A DNA stretch of 64,000 nt from Clostridium aquiflavi (GTDB lineage Bacteria > Bacillota > Clostridia > Clostridiales > Clostridiaceae): assembly GCF_031344075.1 (NCBI RefSeq), contig NZ_JAVJAN010000022.1, positions 3,202 to 67,201 of the forward strand, written 5' to 3'. This document shows positions 17,343 through 26,400 of this stretch, in pieces. Position numbers and translations under genes: made by a program. Below the pieces are notes generated by a model that was given only the letters and a program-made list of their open reading frames with translations, was not told the origin of the DNA and did not search any database. Each line of letters starts with the position of its first letter. The stretch's first letter is position 1.

Positions 17343-18113
17343 TTAAAAAAATTCAGGTTTTCTATTTTTGAAATAAATGGGTTTTAGACCTAGTATTTCT
17401 GTTAGCGAAAGTGCATTTTTGAAATTAGTGGCTATGTCATTAACATTATGAGCATCTGAACCAAGGGTTATATATTTACCACCAAGTTCTTTATATCTAT
17501 TGTAAATATCTATCATATTATGAAATGTTTCATTAGTATCAAGTCTTCGAGTATTTATCTCTAGTACTTTTCCTTTAGAAATTAATGTTTTAAATATTTT
17601 ATCAAGTATTTCACCATGATCGCATAAAGCAATTTCATTGTTTTCAAACTTAGTATATCTGCAAGGATAGTCAAAATGTGCTAATGAATCAAAACAATCA
17701 TATTTATTTATTACGTTTAGCATGAATTCAAGATAGTTATGAAAGAATTCTTTTTTAGTAAGATCATCTCTTTTACAATAGTCAACGTAAATATCTTCAT
17801 CATAAACAGCATGTACTGATCCTAGTACAAAATCATAATTAAAATTTTTTGCTTTTTCGTTTATTGTATTAAATGAAGGAAGAGTTAAGCCTAATTCTAT
17901 GCCTAAAAGTAAATTATTATTTTTATATTCTGAATAATTATCAAAGTAATTAGGAATATCTAATTTGAACAGATCTTTATCAGGATAATCTTGATCTAAA
18001 TGTTCAGTTAGTGTAAGTCCTATATTTAATTCATTTGCTTTTGATATAGCATCAGATATTTTCATATCACTGTCAGATGAAAATATTGTATGAATATGGC
18101 TATCAAATATCAA
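17343..18113 (-). CDS. hisJ: Histidinol-phosphatase, PHP family
   Basis: This protein removes phosphate from histidinol phosphate, the one histidine step missing from the facing operon. It is a PHP-fold metal phosphatase of 256 residues. Metal ligands are in MIFDSHIHTIFSSDSDMK at the N-terminus, TEHLDQDYPD near 36, and GSDAHNVNDIA near the C-terminus. I chose TTG at 18113, since GGAG lies 8 nt upstream; the GTG at 18122 shares a base with that site. Its location opposite hisE supports the histidine role, although PHP proteins can have other phosphoester substrates. Confidence 0.88.
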   Translation of the reverse strand: MIFDSHIHTIFSSDSDMKISDAISKANELNIGLTLTEHLDQDYPDKDLFKLDIPNYFDNYSEYKNNNLLLGIELGLTLPSFNTINEKAKNFNYDFVLGSVHAVYDEDIYVDYCKRDDLTKKEFFHNYLEFMLNVINKYDCFDSLAHFDYPCRYTKFENNEIALCDHGEILDKIFKTLISKGKVLEINTRRLDTNETFHNMIDIYNRYKELGGKYITLGSDAHNVNDIATNFKNALSLTEILGLKPIYFKNRKPEFF

Positions 18114-18187
18114 TTTAATCACTCCAATTTTTATATATTAATGTAGAAATATATGATATATATATTATAATAAGTTTATTCTAAAAA

Positions 18188-18212
18188 AGTCTGCATAATT
18201 AAAATGCAGACT
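18188..18212 (-). terminator. Hairpin with T-run in the hisJ leader
   Basis: agtctgcat and atgcagact pair around a 7-nt loop. Read on the minus strand it is followed by TTTTTT, about 70 nt before hisJ. It could be an attenuator or end an upstream transcript. No T-box motif is visible. The rest of 18213-18434 shows nothing else I can support. Confidence 0.4.
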
Positions 18213-18434
18213 AAATATTATGTCCATCTAAAAAATAACTAAATGAACAACATGGGATTTTGAAGAAGGTTTTATATTACAATATGATAAATAAAGTAAT
18301 ATTATGTAATTGAGTATAAAGTAATTATACATTATTTAGGGTTACTAAAACAATATTTTTCATAAAATTCATTTTAATAACAAATCATAAGGAGATGTGA
18401 ATAAACAAAAAATATAGTAGGAGAATTAAAAAAT

Positions 18435-18641
18435 ATGATAGAAATAAAAAAAGAAGAATTATTAAAGGGTACTCCAGATTATGAGGAGTATTCAGAAAAT
18501 GTATGCAATTTATCAATGGAAGAACTTAAAGAATTAGGTCTTTTAAAATGTGGTGGATGTTGTACTAAGAATAACCAATCTGTTGATTGTAATAAATGTA
18601 CTGGGTGTAAAAGTAAAAAGTGCAGTAAGCATAAATTATAA
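18435..18641 (+). CDS. Small cysteine-rich protein, unknown
   Basis: A 68-residue protein. The first ~38 residues are charged and helical (MIEIKKEELLKGTPDYEEYS...). The C-terminal part has nine cysteines in paired patterns, KCGGCC then DCNKCTGCKSKKC, suggestive of metal binding. TAGGAG lies about 12 nt before the ATG. It has no signal peptide. I do not recognise the family. It stands between hisJ and an anchored protein, and neither neighbour suggests a role. Confidence 0.65.
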   Translation: MIEIKKEELLKGTPDYEEYSENVCNLSMEELKELGLLKCGGCCTKNNQSVDCNKCTGCKSKKCSKHKL

Positions 18642-18739
18642 AGAAAATATTAAATATAAATTAAGATATAGATTTAAAAGAAATAATAATATATAATTAA
18701 TTTGGTTGGTTATAATATATGTATTTTGGAGGGAAAGTT

Positions 18740-19537
18740 TTGGCTAAACCAAGTATTTTTAGTAGAGAATATGAAAAACGCATGAAAAGAAGAAAAAGAA
18801 ATTTTTTAATAATATTTATAATAATTAGTTTAGTGGTTATTATATCAATGATTAAAGTGTTAGGTAACACTACAGATTATTCAAATGTAAAACAAAAGAT
18901 ACAGGCATGGATAGATAGTGATTCAATTCAAAAGAATGATGAGATTTTATCGGAGCAAGGGATTGACCAAGTAGAAAAAGAACCAGAACTTCCTAAATCT
19001 GAAGAAGAATCTTTTGAAATAACTTTAAAAAATGGGCAAAAAGTTAAAGCTATATATATTAAAGAAAATGAAGATATAAAATTTACAAATATAGAGTCTA
19101 GTGATAAGGCATTGGTATATGATATCAGTCAATCTGGAAAAAAAATATTGATATTGGAAAATGATCAAACAATTACTTTATATAATGTAGATGGGACTTC
19201 TCAGATTATATCAAAAGAAGAATATAAATCATCAAAGGGTGACGTATTCACAAGAGAATCAACTATTATGAGTAATCCACAATATTTATGGAATTATAAT
19301 CCCAAGTTTGTTAATGATGATAATATAGTTTTTGTTAGTAATAGACCTTATTTTGGAACAGCAGCAATAAAACAATATTTATGGATAACAAATATAAGTA
19401 ATAATAGTGATGTAATAAAGTGGGATTTAGCTGGAGCAAAAATAGAAATTCTTGAACGTGAAGAAAAAGGAATAAAAATTACTGTAGATGGTAATATTTA
19501 TTACATAGATGTAAATTGCAATATTGCTAAACAGTAA
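18740..19537 (+). CDS. Single-pass anchored protein, unknown
   Basis: A 265-residue protein. The TTG at 18740 is the likely start because GGAGGG (18728-18733) is 6 nt upstream; the ATG at 18719 precedes that site. A very basic N-terminus (EKRMKRRKRN) leads into one membrane helix at about 22-40, so the remaining ~220 residues should face outward. This part is Glu-rich at first, then beta-rich (KALVYDISQSGKKILILEND, YIDVNCNIAKQ), suggesting a small propeller-like or PepSY-like fold. I do not recognise it. It is just upstream of tig but tig has its own promoter. Confidence 0.7.
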   Translation: MAKPSIFSREYEKRMKRRKRNFLIIFIIISLVVIISMIKVLGNTTDYSNVKQKIQAWIDSDSIQKNDEILSEQGIDQVEKEPELPKSEEESFEITLKNGQKVKAIYIKENEDIKFTNIESSDKALVYDISQSGKKILILENDQTITLYNVDGTSQIISKEEYKSSKGDVFTRESTIMSNPQYLWNYNPKFVNDDNIVFVSNRPYFGTAAIKQYLWITNISNNSDVIKWDLAGAKIEILEREEKGIKITVDGNIYYIDVNCNIAKQ

Positions 19538-19553
19538 TATTTATATAAATAAT

Positions 19554-19583
19554 TTGATAAGAAACAGGGATTTATGGTATAAT
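19554..19583 (+). promoter_or_regulatory. Sigma-A promoter of tig
   Basis: TTGATA (19554-19559) and TATAAT (19578-19583) are 18 nt apart, 46 nt before the tig ATG. Confidence 0.6.
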
Positions 19584-19629
19584 AACCTAGTTAAATTAGA
19601 TGTATACTATTTTAGGAGGAATTAATAAG

Positions 19630-20913
19630 ATGGAAGCTAAAGTTGAAAAGATAGAAACAAATGTGGTTAAATTAGAAATAAAAGTTGAAGCAGAAAAATT
19701 TGATGCCGCATTAACTAAAGCATATAATAAAAACAAAGGTAGATACAATGTGCCAGGATTCAGAAAAGGAAAAGTTCCAATGGCAATACTAAAGAAAATG
19801 TATGGCATTGAAATTTTTTATGATGATGCTGTTAATATAGCTATAGATGAAAGTTATAATGAAGCATTAAAGGCTGAAGATATCAGACCAGTTGATTATC
19901 CAAAGGTTGATATTGTTGAAATTGGAGAAGGTAAAGAACTTGTTTATACAGCAACAGTTACTACATATCCTGAAGTAGAAGTAGGAGAATATAAAGGTTT
20001 AGATATTAAAAAACCTTCATATGAAGTATCTGAAGAAGAAGTTGAAAAACAAGTAAAAGAAATGCAATCTAAAAATGCAAGAATTGAAACTAAAGAAGAA
20101 GGAACAGTAGCTGATGGAAACATAGCTATAATCGACTTCAAAGGATTCGTAGATGGTGAAGCATTTGAAGGTGGAGAAGGTACTGATTACCCATTAGAAA
20201 TAGGATCAGGTACATTCATTGATAACTTTGAACAACAATTAATAGGTTTATCTATAGGAGATAAGAAGGAAGTTAATGTTACTTTCCCTGAAAACTATGG
20301 TAAAGAAGAATTAAATGCTAAGCCAGCAATGTTTGAAGTAACAGTAAAAGGAATCAAAGTTAAAGAATTACCAGAATTAGATGATGAATTTGCTAAGGAA
20401 GTATCTGAATTTGATACATTAGCAGAATTAAAAGAAAATATAAAGAAAAGATTAGAAGAATCTAATGATGCAAGAGCTGAAAGAGAATTTGAAGAAGCTG
20501 TTATAACTTCAATAATTGAAACTTCAAAAATAGATCTTCCAGAAGTAATGTTAACAAAAGAAATAGATTCTATGATGAAGGATCTTGAATCAAGATTACA
20601 ATATCAAGGATTAAGCTTAGATCAATATATGGAATTCACTGGAAATACAATTGAAAAAATGAGAGAATTCATGAAAGAAAATGCTGAAAGAAAAGTTAAA
20701 GCTGACATAATTCTTGAAGCAATAGCTAAATCTGAAGATGTAAAAGCAACTGATGAACAATTAAATGAAAAAGCATTAGAGTTAGGTAGAATGTATGGAC
20801 CTAAGGATCCTAAAAAGATGGCTAACATTTTATTAAAAGCTCAAAAAGGTATGATTCAAAAAGATATAATTATAGAAAATACTCTTAAATTAATAAAAGA
20901 ATCTTGTAAATAA
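19630..20913 (+). CDS. tig: Trigger factor
   Basis: This ribosome-bound chaperone and prolyl isomerase meets new chains at the exit tunnel. I chose the ATG at 19630 (428 residues), since AGGAGGA ends at 19620; an ATG at 19600 precedes the ribosome site. The ribosome-binding signature is seen as NVPGFRKGKVPMAILKKMYG near 38-57. The FKBP-like isomerase domain is at about 150-245 (DGNIAIIDFKGFVDGEAFEGG). The helical C-terminal arms follow. It leads the tig-clpP-clpX-lon-engB quality-control cluster but is separated from clpP by a terminator. Confidence 0.97.
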   Translation: MEAKVEKIETNVVKLEIKVEAEKFDAALTKAYNKNKGRYNVPGFRKGKVPMAILKKMYGIEIFYDDAVNIAIDESYNEALKAEDIRPVDYPKVDIVEIGEGKELVYTATVTTYPEVEVGEYKGLDIKKPSYEVSEEEVEKQVKEMQSKNARIETKEEGTVADGNIAIIDFKGFVDGEAFEGGEGTDYPLEIGSGTFIDNFEQQLIGLSIGDKKEVNVTFPENYGKEELNAKPAMFEVTVKGIKVKELPELDDEFAKEVSEFDTLAELKENIKKRLEESNDARAEREFEEAVITSIIETSKIDLPEVMLTKEIDSMMKDLESRLQYQGLSLDQYMEFTGNTIEKMREFMKENAERKVKADIILEAIAKSEDVKATDEQLNEKALELGRMYGPKDPKKMANILLKAQKGMIQKDIIIENTLKLIKESCK

Positions 20914-20941
20914 TAGATATTATACAATTTTATAGTTTGAA

Positions 20942-20978
20942 AAATAATTGCCAGAAGTATTTCTGGCAATTATTTCAA
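20942..20978. terminator. Terminator between tig and clpP
   Basis: A perfect 15-bp stem (20942-20956 with 20961-20975, loop gtat) with A-rich left and T-rich right flanks. Confidence 0.7.
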
Positions 20979-21066
20979 ATTTAAGATTAACATTTTGGGT
21001 ATTTTTTTATATAATTTATATAAGAATCAATTTCAAATGTTGTTATATGAAAAAGGAGGGAATTAT

Positions 21067-21666
21067 ATGAGTTTAGTTCCAATGGTTGTAGAACAAACAA
21101 GTAGAGGAGAACGTTCTTACGATATATTTTCTAGATTGTTAAAAGAAAGAATAATTATGTTAAGTGGTGAAGTAAATGATGATTCTTCTAATTTAATAGT
21201 TTCACAATTATTATTTTTAGAAAGTGAAGATCCAGATAAGGATATATCTATATATATAAATAGTCCTGGAGGTTCAATAACTGCTGGTATGGCTATATAC
21301 GATACTATGCAATATATAAAGCCAGATGTTTCTACTATATGTGTAGGTATGGCTGCTTCTATGGGAGCATTTTTATTATCAAGTGGTGCTAAAGGCAAAA
21401 GATATGCTTTACCAAATGCAGAAATAATGATTCATCAACCACTTGGTGGATTTCAAGGTCAAGCAACAGATATTCAAATACATGCTAATAGAATATTAAA
21501 AATCAAAGAATCTTTAAATAAGATTTTAAGTGAAAATACAGATCAACCTTTAGAAGTAATTGAAGCAGATGTTGAAAGAGATAACTTTATGACAGCAGAT
21601 GAAGCTAAGACATATGGTTTAGTAGATAAAGTAATAACTAAGAACGAAACTGGAAAAGATAAATAA
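21067..21666 (+). CDS. clpP: ATP-dependent Clp protease proteolytic subunit
   Basis: A serine protease that forms the 14-mer chamber of the Clp machine. I chose the ATG at 21067 (199 residues), preceded by AAAGGAGGG. An upstream in-frame extension from 20995 crosses this site and is not credible. The catalytic serine is in CVGMAASMGAFLLSSGA near 98 and the histidine in IMIHQPLGGFQGQA near 123. The aspartate lies in DVERDNFMTADEA near 172. The mature N-terminus SLVPMVVEQ fits the axial gate. clpX, its unfoldase, follows 38 nt later. Confidence 0.97.
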   Translation: MSLVPMVVEQTSRGERSYDIFSRLLKERIIMLSGEVNDDSSNLIVSQLLFLESEDPDKDISIYINSPGGSITAGMAIYDTMQYIKPDVSTICVGMAASMGAFLLSSGAKGKRYALPNAEIMIHQPLGGFQGQATDIQIHANRILKIKESLNKILSENTDQPLEVIEADVERDNFMTADEAKTYGLVDKVITKNETGKDK

Positions 21667-21704
21667 GAGTGTAATTTATTTATTGTACTAAGTGAGGTGA
21701 ATAT

Positions 21705-22994
21705 ATGGCTAAATATGATGAAAAGAAACAGTTGAAGTGTTCATTTTGTGGTAAAACTCAAGACCAAGTAAAAAGATTAATAGCAGGTCCAGGAGTATAT
21801 ATTTGTGATGAATGTATAGATTTATGTTCAGAAATTATAGCAGATGAATTTGAAGAAACTGTGGAATTTGATACCAAAAGTGTACCTAAACCTAATGAAA
21901 TAAAACAATATTTAGATTCTTATGTAATTGGTCAAGAAAGAGCTAAAAAGTCATTATCAGTAGCTGTTTACAATCATTACAAAAGAATTAATACTAATAA
22001 GCAAGATTCAGATGTAGAATTGTCAAAGAGTAACATTCTATTGTTAGGACCAACAGGTTCTGGTAAAACGTTACTTGCTCAAACACTTGCTAAAGTTTTA
22101 AATGTTCCATTTGCAATAGCTGATGCTACAACATTAACAGAAGCTGGATATGTTGGAGAAGATGTTGAAAATATTCTTCTTAAATTAATACAAAATGCTG
22201 ATTATGATGTTGAAAGAGCAGAAAGAGGAATTATCTATATAGATGAAATAGATAAAATTGCAAGAAAATCTGAAAATCCTTCAATAACTAGAGATGTATC
22301 TGGCGAAGGTGTTCAACAAGCATTACTAAAGATATTAGAAGGAACAGTTGCTTCAGTACCACCTCAAGGTGGAAGAAAGCATCCACATCAAGAATTTATT
22401 CAAATAAATACATCTAACATATTATTTATTTGTGGTGGTGCTTTTGATGGCGTTGATAAAATAATAGAAAATAGAACAAGAAAAAGTTCTATGGGATTTG
22501 GTGCTGAAATTCAAGGTAAACATGAAAAGGACATTGGTAAACTTCTAAAAGAAATAATGCCAGGAGATTTACTTAAGTTTGGATTAATCCCTGAATTTGT
22601 TGGAAGACTTCCAATATTAGTCACTTTAGAATCATTAGATAAAGATGCTTTAATAAACATCTTAACTAAACCGAAAAATGCTCTTGTAAAACAATACAAG
22701 AAGCTATTTGAATTAGATGATGTTGAACTTGAGTTTAACAATGAAGCACTAACATCTATTGCAGAAGAAGCTATAGATAGAAAGACTGGTGCAAGAGGGT
22801 TAAGAGCCATCATAGAAGAAATGATGACAGAAATAATGTATGAAATACCTTCGGATGAACAAATAACGAAAGTTACTATAACTGAAGAATGCATTAAAAA
22901 CAAAGAAAATCCTCAAGTAGAAAGATTACCGGAAGGTAAAACAAGGGGAACTTTAGCATCAAATAGAGTTAAAAAAGATATTGAATCAGCTTAA
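21705..22994 (+). CDS. clpX: ATP-dependent Clp protease unfoldase ClpX
   Basis: An AAA+ unfoldase that selects substrates and feeds ClpP. It has 429 residues. The N-terminal zinc domain has four cysteines in CSFCGKTQDQV and CDECIDLC (12-45). Walker A is LLGPTGSGKTLLAQTLA near 115, Walker B is IIYIDEIDKIARKSE, and the sensor region GARGLRAIIEE lies near 365. It is transcribed with clpP (AGTGAGGTGA site) and followed by its own terminator. Confidence 0.97.
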   Translation: MAKYDEKKQLKCSFCGKTQDQVKRLIAGPGVYICDECIDLCSEIIADEFEETVEFDTKSVPKPNEIKQYLDSYVIGQERAKKSLSVAVYNHYKRINTNKQDSDVELSKSNILLLGPTGSGKTLLAQTLAKVLNVPFAIADATTLTEAGYVGEDVENILLKLIQNADYDVERAERGIIYIDEIDKIARKSENPSITRDVSGEGVQQALLKILEGTVASVPPQGGRKHPHQEFIQINTSNILFICGGAFDGVDKIIENRTRKSSMGFGAEIQGKHEKDIGKLLKEIMPGDLLKFGLIPEFVGRLPILVTLESLDKDALINILTKPKNALVKQYKKLFELDDVELEFNNEALTSIAEEAIDRKTGARGLRAIIEEMMTEIMYEIPSDEQITKVTITEECIKNKENPQVERLPEGKTRGTLASNRVKKDIESA

Positions 22995-23000
22995 TCTTAA

Positions 23001-23033
23001 TACTGATATCTATTTAGATATCAGTATTTTTGT
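23001..23033 (+). terminator. Terminator after clpX
   Basis: tactgatatct (23001-23011) pairs with agatatcagta (23016-23026), followed by tttttg. Confidence 0.8.
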
Positions 23034-23297
23034 TCTTATATAGATATTTGAAAATGAATTAGTATTGACGTAATAAAAAAATGAATTTATCATACAAGGA
23101 TATTGCAGAATTTAATTATAAAAACGAAATAACAGCAAAAGCTAGAAAAACTTTTGATAATAATTTATAATAATAATATTTAAGATTAGTTGTAACAAGT
23201 TTATAATTTAGACTAATCCTAAATTATGTATATTTATTGAAATATACACTTAATATGTGTATACTAAATGAAGTAATTAAGATGGAGGGGCGTTTGA
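23034..23297. other. Spacer between clpX and lon
   Basis: It holds a 29-codon ATG frame (23081-23170) without a ribosome site, and small inverted repeats before lon: ataatttag/ctaaattat near 23200, gtatattt/aaatatac near 23228, and tacac/gtgta near 23247. I recognise no CIRCE or CtsR box. No gene is supported. Confidence 0.4.
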
Positions 23298-25631
23298 ATG
23301 ACACAAAATTTATATACACTTCCGCTGATACCTTTAAGAGGGTTAACTATTTTTCCAAATATAGTAGCACATTTTGATGTTGGAAGAAAAAGATCAGTAG
23401 CAGCAGTTGAAGAAGCTATGTTAAATAATGAAGAAATTTTTCTCGTTACTCAAAAAGATCCTGAAATAGAGGATCCAGAGAGAGCAGATATATATGATAT
23501 AGGAACACTTTGTAAAATAAAACAAATTCTTAAAATGTCTGACAATACAATTAGAGTACTTGTTGAAGGTGTAAAAAGAGGAAAAATAGTTGAATATGTG
23601 GCGAATGATAATGAATATATTGAAGGTTCTATAGAAATTATAGAACAGGAAATAGAGGTTAATAAAGAATTAGAAGCTTATATAAAACTTTTAGACGAAG
23701 AGTTTATTGATTTGCTGAAGCTATCGGATGATAACTATGCAGATATTATAAGATCAACAGAACCTTTAGAGGATCCTAGTGGGTTTGTTGACATAATAGC
23801 ATCTTACTCTGTTACTGAAGATGATGTAAAGCAAGAAGTATTAGAAACAATAGATATTAAGAAAAGAATAGAGCTGGTATTAACTAGAGTTAAAATTGAA
23901 ACAGATATATTAAAAATTCAAAATAAGCTTTCAAAAAAAGTTAAGAAACATATTGATGAAGAACAAAAGCAATTTTACCTTAGAGAGCAATTAAAAGCAA
24001 TTCAAGAAGAATTAGGAATGGATGATGAAGAAAAGAAAGAAATAGATAAGTACGAAACTTTACTTAATAAAACAAAACTTCCAAAGCAAGTTAAAGAAAA
24101 GGCTCAGTATGAATTAAGTAGACTTAAAAGTACTTCTTCATCTTCTTCAGAAGGAAATTTGATAAAGTCATATTTAGATTGGGTATTTAACATACCTTGG
24201 AATAAGCAAACTAAGGAAAACATAGACATAATAAAAGCCAGAGAAGTATTAAACAATGAACATTATGGATTAGAAGATGTTAAAGATAGAATTATAGAAT
24301 ATCTAGCAGTAAAACAAATAAGTAAAAATTCTAAAGGACCTATTTTATGTTTAGTTGGCCCTCCTGGAGTAGGAAAAACTTCAATAGCTAAGTCAATAGC
24401 ACATTCTACTAATAGAAAATATTCAAGAATATCTCTTGGCGGAATGAAAGATGAAGCTGAAATTAGAGGACATAGAAAAACCTATGTTGGAGCTATACCA
24501 GGAAGAATAGCTTATGCATTAAAAGAAGCTAAAACTATGAATCCTTTAATATTATTTGATGAAATTGATAAAATTAGTTCAAGTTATAAGGGAGAACCAT
24601 CTGACGCGCTTTTAGAAGTATTAGATAGTGAACAAAATAAGACTTTTAGAGATAATTATTTAGAACTTGATATGGATTTATCAAAAGTAATGTTTATAGC
24701 TACAGCTAATTCTTTAGAAACTATACCAAGAGCTTTATTAGACAGAATGGAAATAATAGAGGTATCTGGATACACTTATGAGGAAAAATTCAATATAGCT
24801 AAAAATCACTTAATACTAAAAGTGCTTGAGGAAATGGGAATTAATTCTGATAAGGTAGAACTTAAAGATGAGGCAATTAATGAAATAATAGAAGGATATA
24901 CTAGAGAATCAGGAGTTCGTGGACTTACAAGAAATTTAAATTCTATTATAAGAAAAGCTTTAGCAGAAATGTTAAGTGAAGATCTATCAAAGATTACAAT
25001 TGATAAAAGCAAGGTACAAAAGCTTTTAGGTAAAAGAAAGTATGAATTTGATAAGATAGATAAAGAAGATAAAATCGGTGTAGTTACAGGTATGGCATGG
25101 ACAGCATATGGTGGAGATACATTACCGGTAGAAGTAATGGCTATGAAGGGAAGCGGAAAGCTAGAACTTACAGGGAAATTAGGTGATGTAATGAAAGAAT
25201 CTGCAAAAGCTGCTTATAGTTATGTTAGAGCGAACGCAGATAAATTTCAAATAGAAGAAAACTTCTATAAAAATAAAGATATTCATATACATGCACCAGA
25301 AGGTGCAGTTCCTAAAGATGGACCGTCTGCTGGAGTAACAATGGTTACAGCGTTAGTGTCAGCTTTATCAGGTAAGAAAGTTAAGCATAATATTGCTATG
25401 ACAGGGGAAGTAACTTTAACTGGTAGAGTACTTCCTATAGGAGGATTAAAGGAAAAATCATTAGCAGCATTTAGAGCTGGTATAGATACTATAATAATTC
25501 CAAAAGAAAATGAGAAAGATATAGAAAAGATACCGAATTCAATAAAAAATAAATTAAATATCATTCCTGTAAGTCAAGTGAATGAGGTATTAAAAAATGC
25601 GCTAATTGGAGAGGATACTAATGAGAATTAA
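23298..25631 (+). CDS. lon: ATP-dependent protease Lon
   Basis: An AAA+ serine protease that degrades misfolded and regulatory proteins. It has 777 residues, the usual LonA size. The N-terminal substrate domain begins LPLIPLRGLTIFPN. Walker A is LVGPPGVGKTSIAKSIA near 354, and Walker B is LILFDEIDKISS. The Ser-Lys dyad lies in PKDGPSAGVTMVTA near 677 and GGLKEKSLAAFRAG near 715. Its ATG follows GGAGGGG. Its last 11 bases overlap engB. Confidence 0.97.
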   Translation: MTQNLYTLPLIPLRGLTIFPNIVAHFDVGRKRSVAAVEEAMLNNEEIFLVTQKDPEIEDPERADIYDIGTLCKIKQILKMSDNTIRVLVEGVKRGKIVEYVANDNEYIEGSIEIIEQEIEVNKELEAYIKLLDEEFIDLLKLSDDNYADIIRSTEPLEDPSGFVDIIASYSVTEDDVKQEVLETIDIKKRIELVLTRVKIETDILKIQNKLSKKVKKHIDEEQKQFYLREQLKAIQEELGMDDEEKKEIDKYETLLNKTKLPKQVKEKAQYELSRLKSTSSSSSEGNLIKSYLDWVFNIPWNKQTKENIDIIKAREVLNNEHYGLEDVKDRIIEYLAVKQISKNSKGPILCLVGPPGVGKTSIAKSIAHSTNRKYSRISLGGMKDEAEIRGHRKTYVGAIPGRIAYALKEAKTMNPLILFDEIDKISSSYKGEPSDALLEVLDSEQNKTFRDNYLELDMDLSKVMFIATANSLETIPRALLDRMEIIEVSGYTYEEKFNIAKNHLILKVLEEMGINSDKVELKDEAINEIIEGYTRESGVRGLTRNLNSIIRKALAEMLSEDLSKITIDKSKVQKLLGKRKYEFDKIDKEDKIGVVTGMAWTAYGGDTLPVEVMAMKGSGKLELTGKLGDVMKESAKAAYSYVRANADKFQIEENFYKNKDIHIHAPEGAVPKDGPSAGVTMVTALVSALSGKKVKHNIAMTGEVTLTGRVLPIGGLKEKSLAAFRAGIDTIIIPKENEKDIEKIPNSIKNKLNIIPVSQVNEVLKNALIGEDTNEN

Positions 25632-26217
25632 ACAATCAGAATTTATTATTTCAGCCGTAAAACCACATCAATACCCAATTGATAGTAGAAATGAAGTTGC
25701 TTTTGTTGGAAGATCTAATGTTGGAAAAAGTTCTTTAATAAATTCTTTAACTAATAGAAAAAAATTAGCTAAAGTAAGTGGAACACCAGGAAAGACAAGA
25801 CTTATAAATTTCTTTTTAATAAATAATGACTTTTATTTAGTTGATTTACCTGGATATGGATATGCCAAAGTATCAAAAAGTGAAAAAGACACTTGGGGAA
25901 AGACTATAGAGACGTATTTATCTCATAGAGAAGAATTAAAAAGAATAGTATGTCTTGTAGATTCAAGACATAAACCAACTGGTGATGATATAATGATGTA
26001 TGAGTGGGCTAAGCATTTTGGATATGATGTAGTTGTAGTTGCAACTAAAAGTGATAAACTTAAAAATTCAGAGTTCAAAAAAAGTGAAAAACTAATAAGA
26101 GATACATTAAATTTAACAAAAGATGATAAATTATATTTTTATTCATCTTTAAATAAAAAAGGAACAGAAGAGTTAATTGACAAGCTTTTTTTAGAGTTTG
26201 CTACAGATATTGATTAA
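25621..26217 (+). CDS. engB: Ribosome biogenesis GTPase EngB (YsxC/YihA)
   Basis: A TrmE-Era family GTPase needed for large-subunit assembly in Bacillus and E. coli. It has 198 residues. G1 is VGRSNVGKSSLIN near 29-41, G3 is DLPGYGYAKVS near 75, and G4 is ATKSDKLKN near 142. The ATG at 25621 has GGAGAGG upstream; the in-frame TTG at 25606 precedes that site. It overlaps the end of lon, an arrangement common in Firmicutes, and ends the cluster at a terminator. Confidence 0.96.
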   Translation: MRIKQSEFIISAVKPHQYPIDSRNEVAFVGRSNVGKSSLINSLTNRKKLAKVSGTPGKTRLINFFLINNDFYLVDLPGYGYAKVSKSEKDTWGKTIETYLSHREELKRIVCLVDSRHKPTGDDIMMYEWAKHFGYDVVVVATKSDKLKNSEFKKSEKLIRDTLNLTKDDKLYFYSSLNKKGTEELIDKLFLEFATDID

Positions 26218-26279
26218 ATATACTCTAATAACGTATTTATATTGAAAACTAGCGTTTAAATTTAATAAATAAAAGAGTT

Positions 26280-26318
26280 AAAACTCCATCAAAATTAATT
26301 TTTTGATGGAGTTTTATT
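26280..26318. terminator. Terminator after engB
   Basis: aaaactccatcaaaa (26280-26294) and its exact complement (26301-26315), loop ttaatt, then atttt. The A-rich left side could make it bidirectional. Confidence 0.85.
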
Positions 26319-26400
26319 TTATTTTAAAAATAGTGTCAAATTAAATATGAGCGAATAGTATATAGTATCAAGAATAAAAAATTTCCAAGGAGGAATATAT

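Noticed and set aside
18130..18434. Possible T-box leader for hisJ
   Set aside because: The conserved AGGGTGG-type T-box sequence and specifier-loop layout are absent on the minus strand.
22511..22903. 130-codon minus-strand frame inside clpX, and similar ones inside lon and metH
   Set aside because: Shadows of strongly coding + strand genes; Ser/Phe/Leu-rich composition and no ribosome site.
23081..23170. 29-codon frame between clpX and lon
   Set aside because: No ribosome site, no recognisable motif, and adjacent DNA is plain AT-rich spacer.
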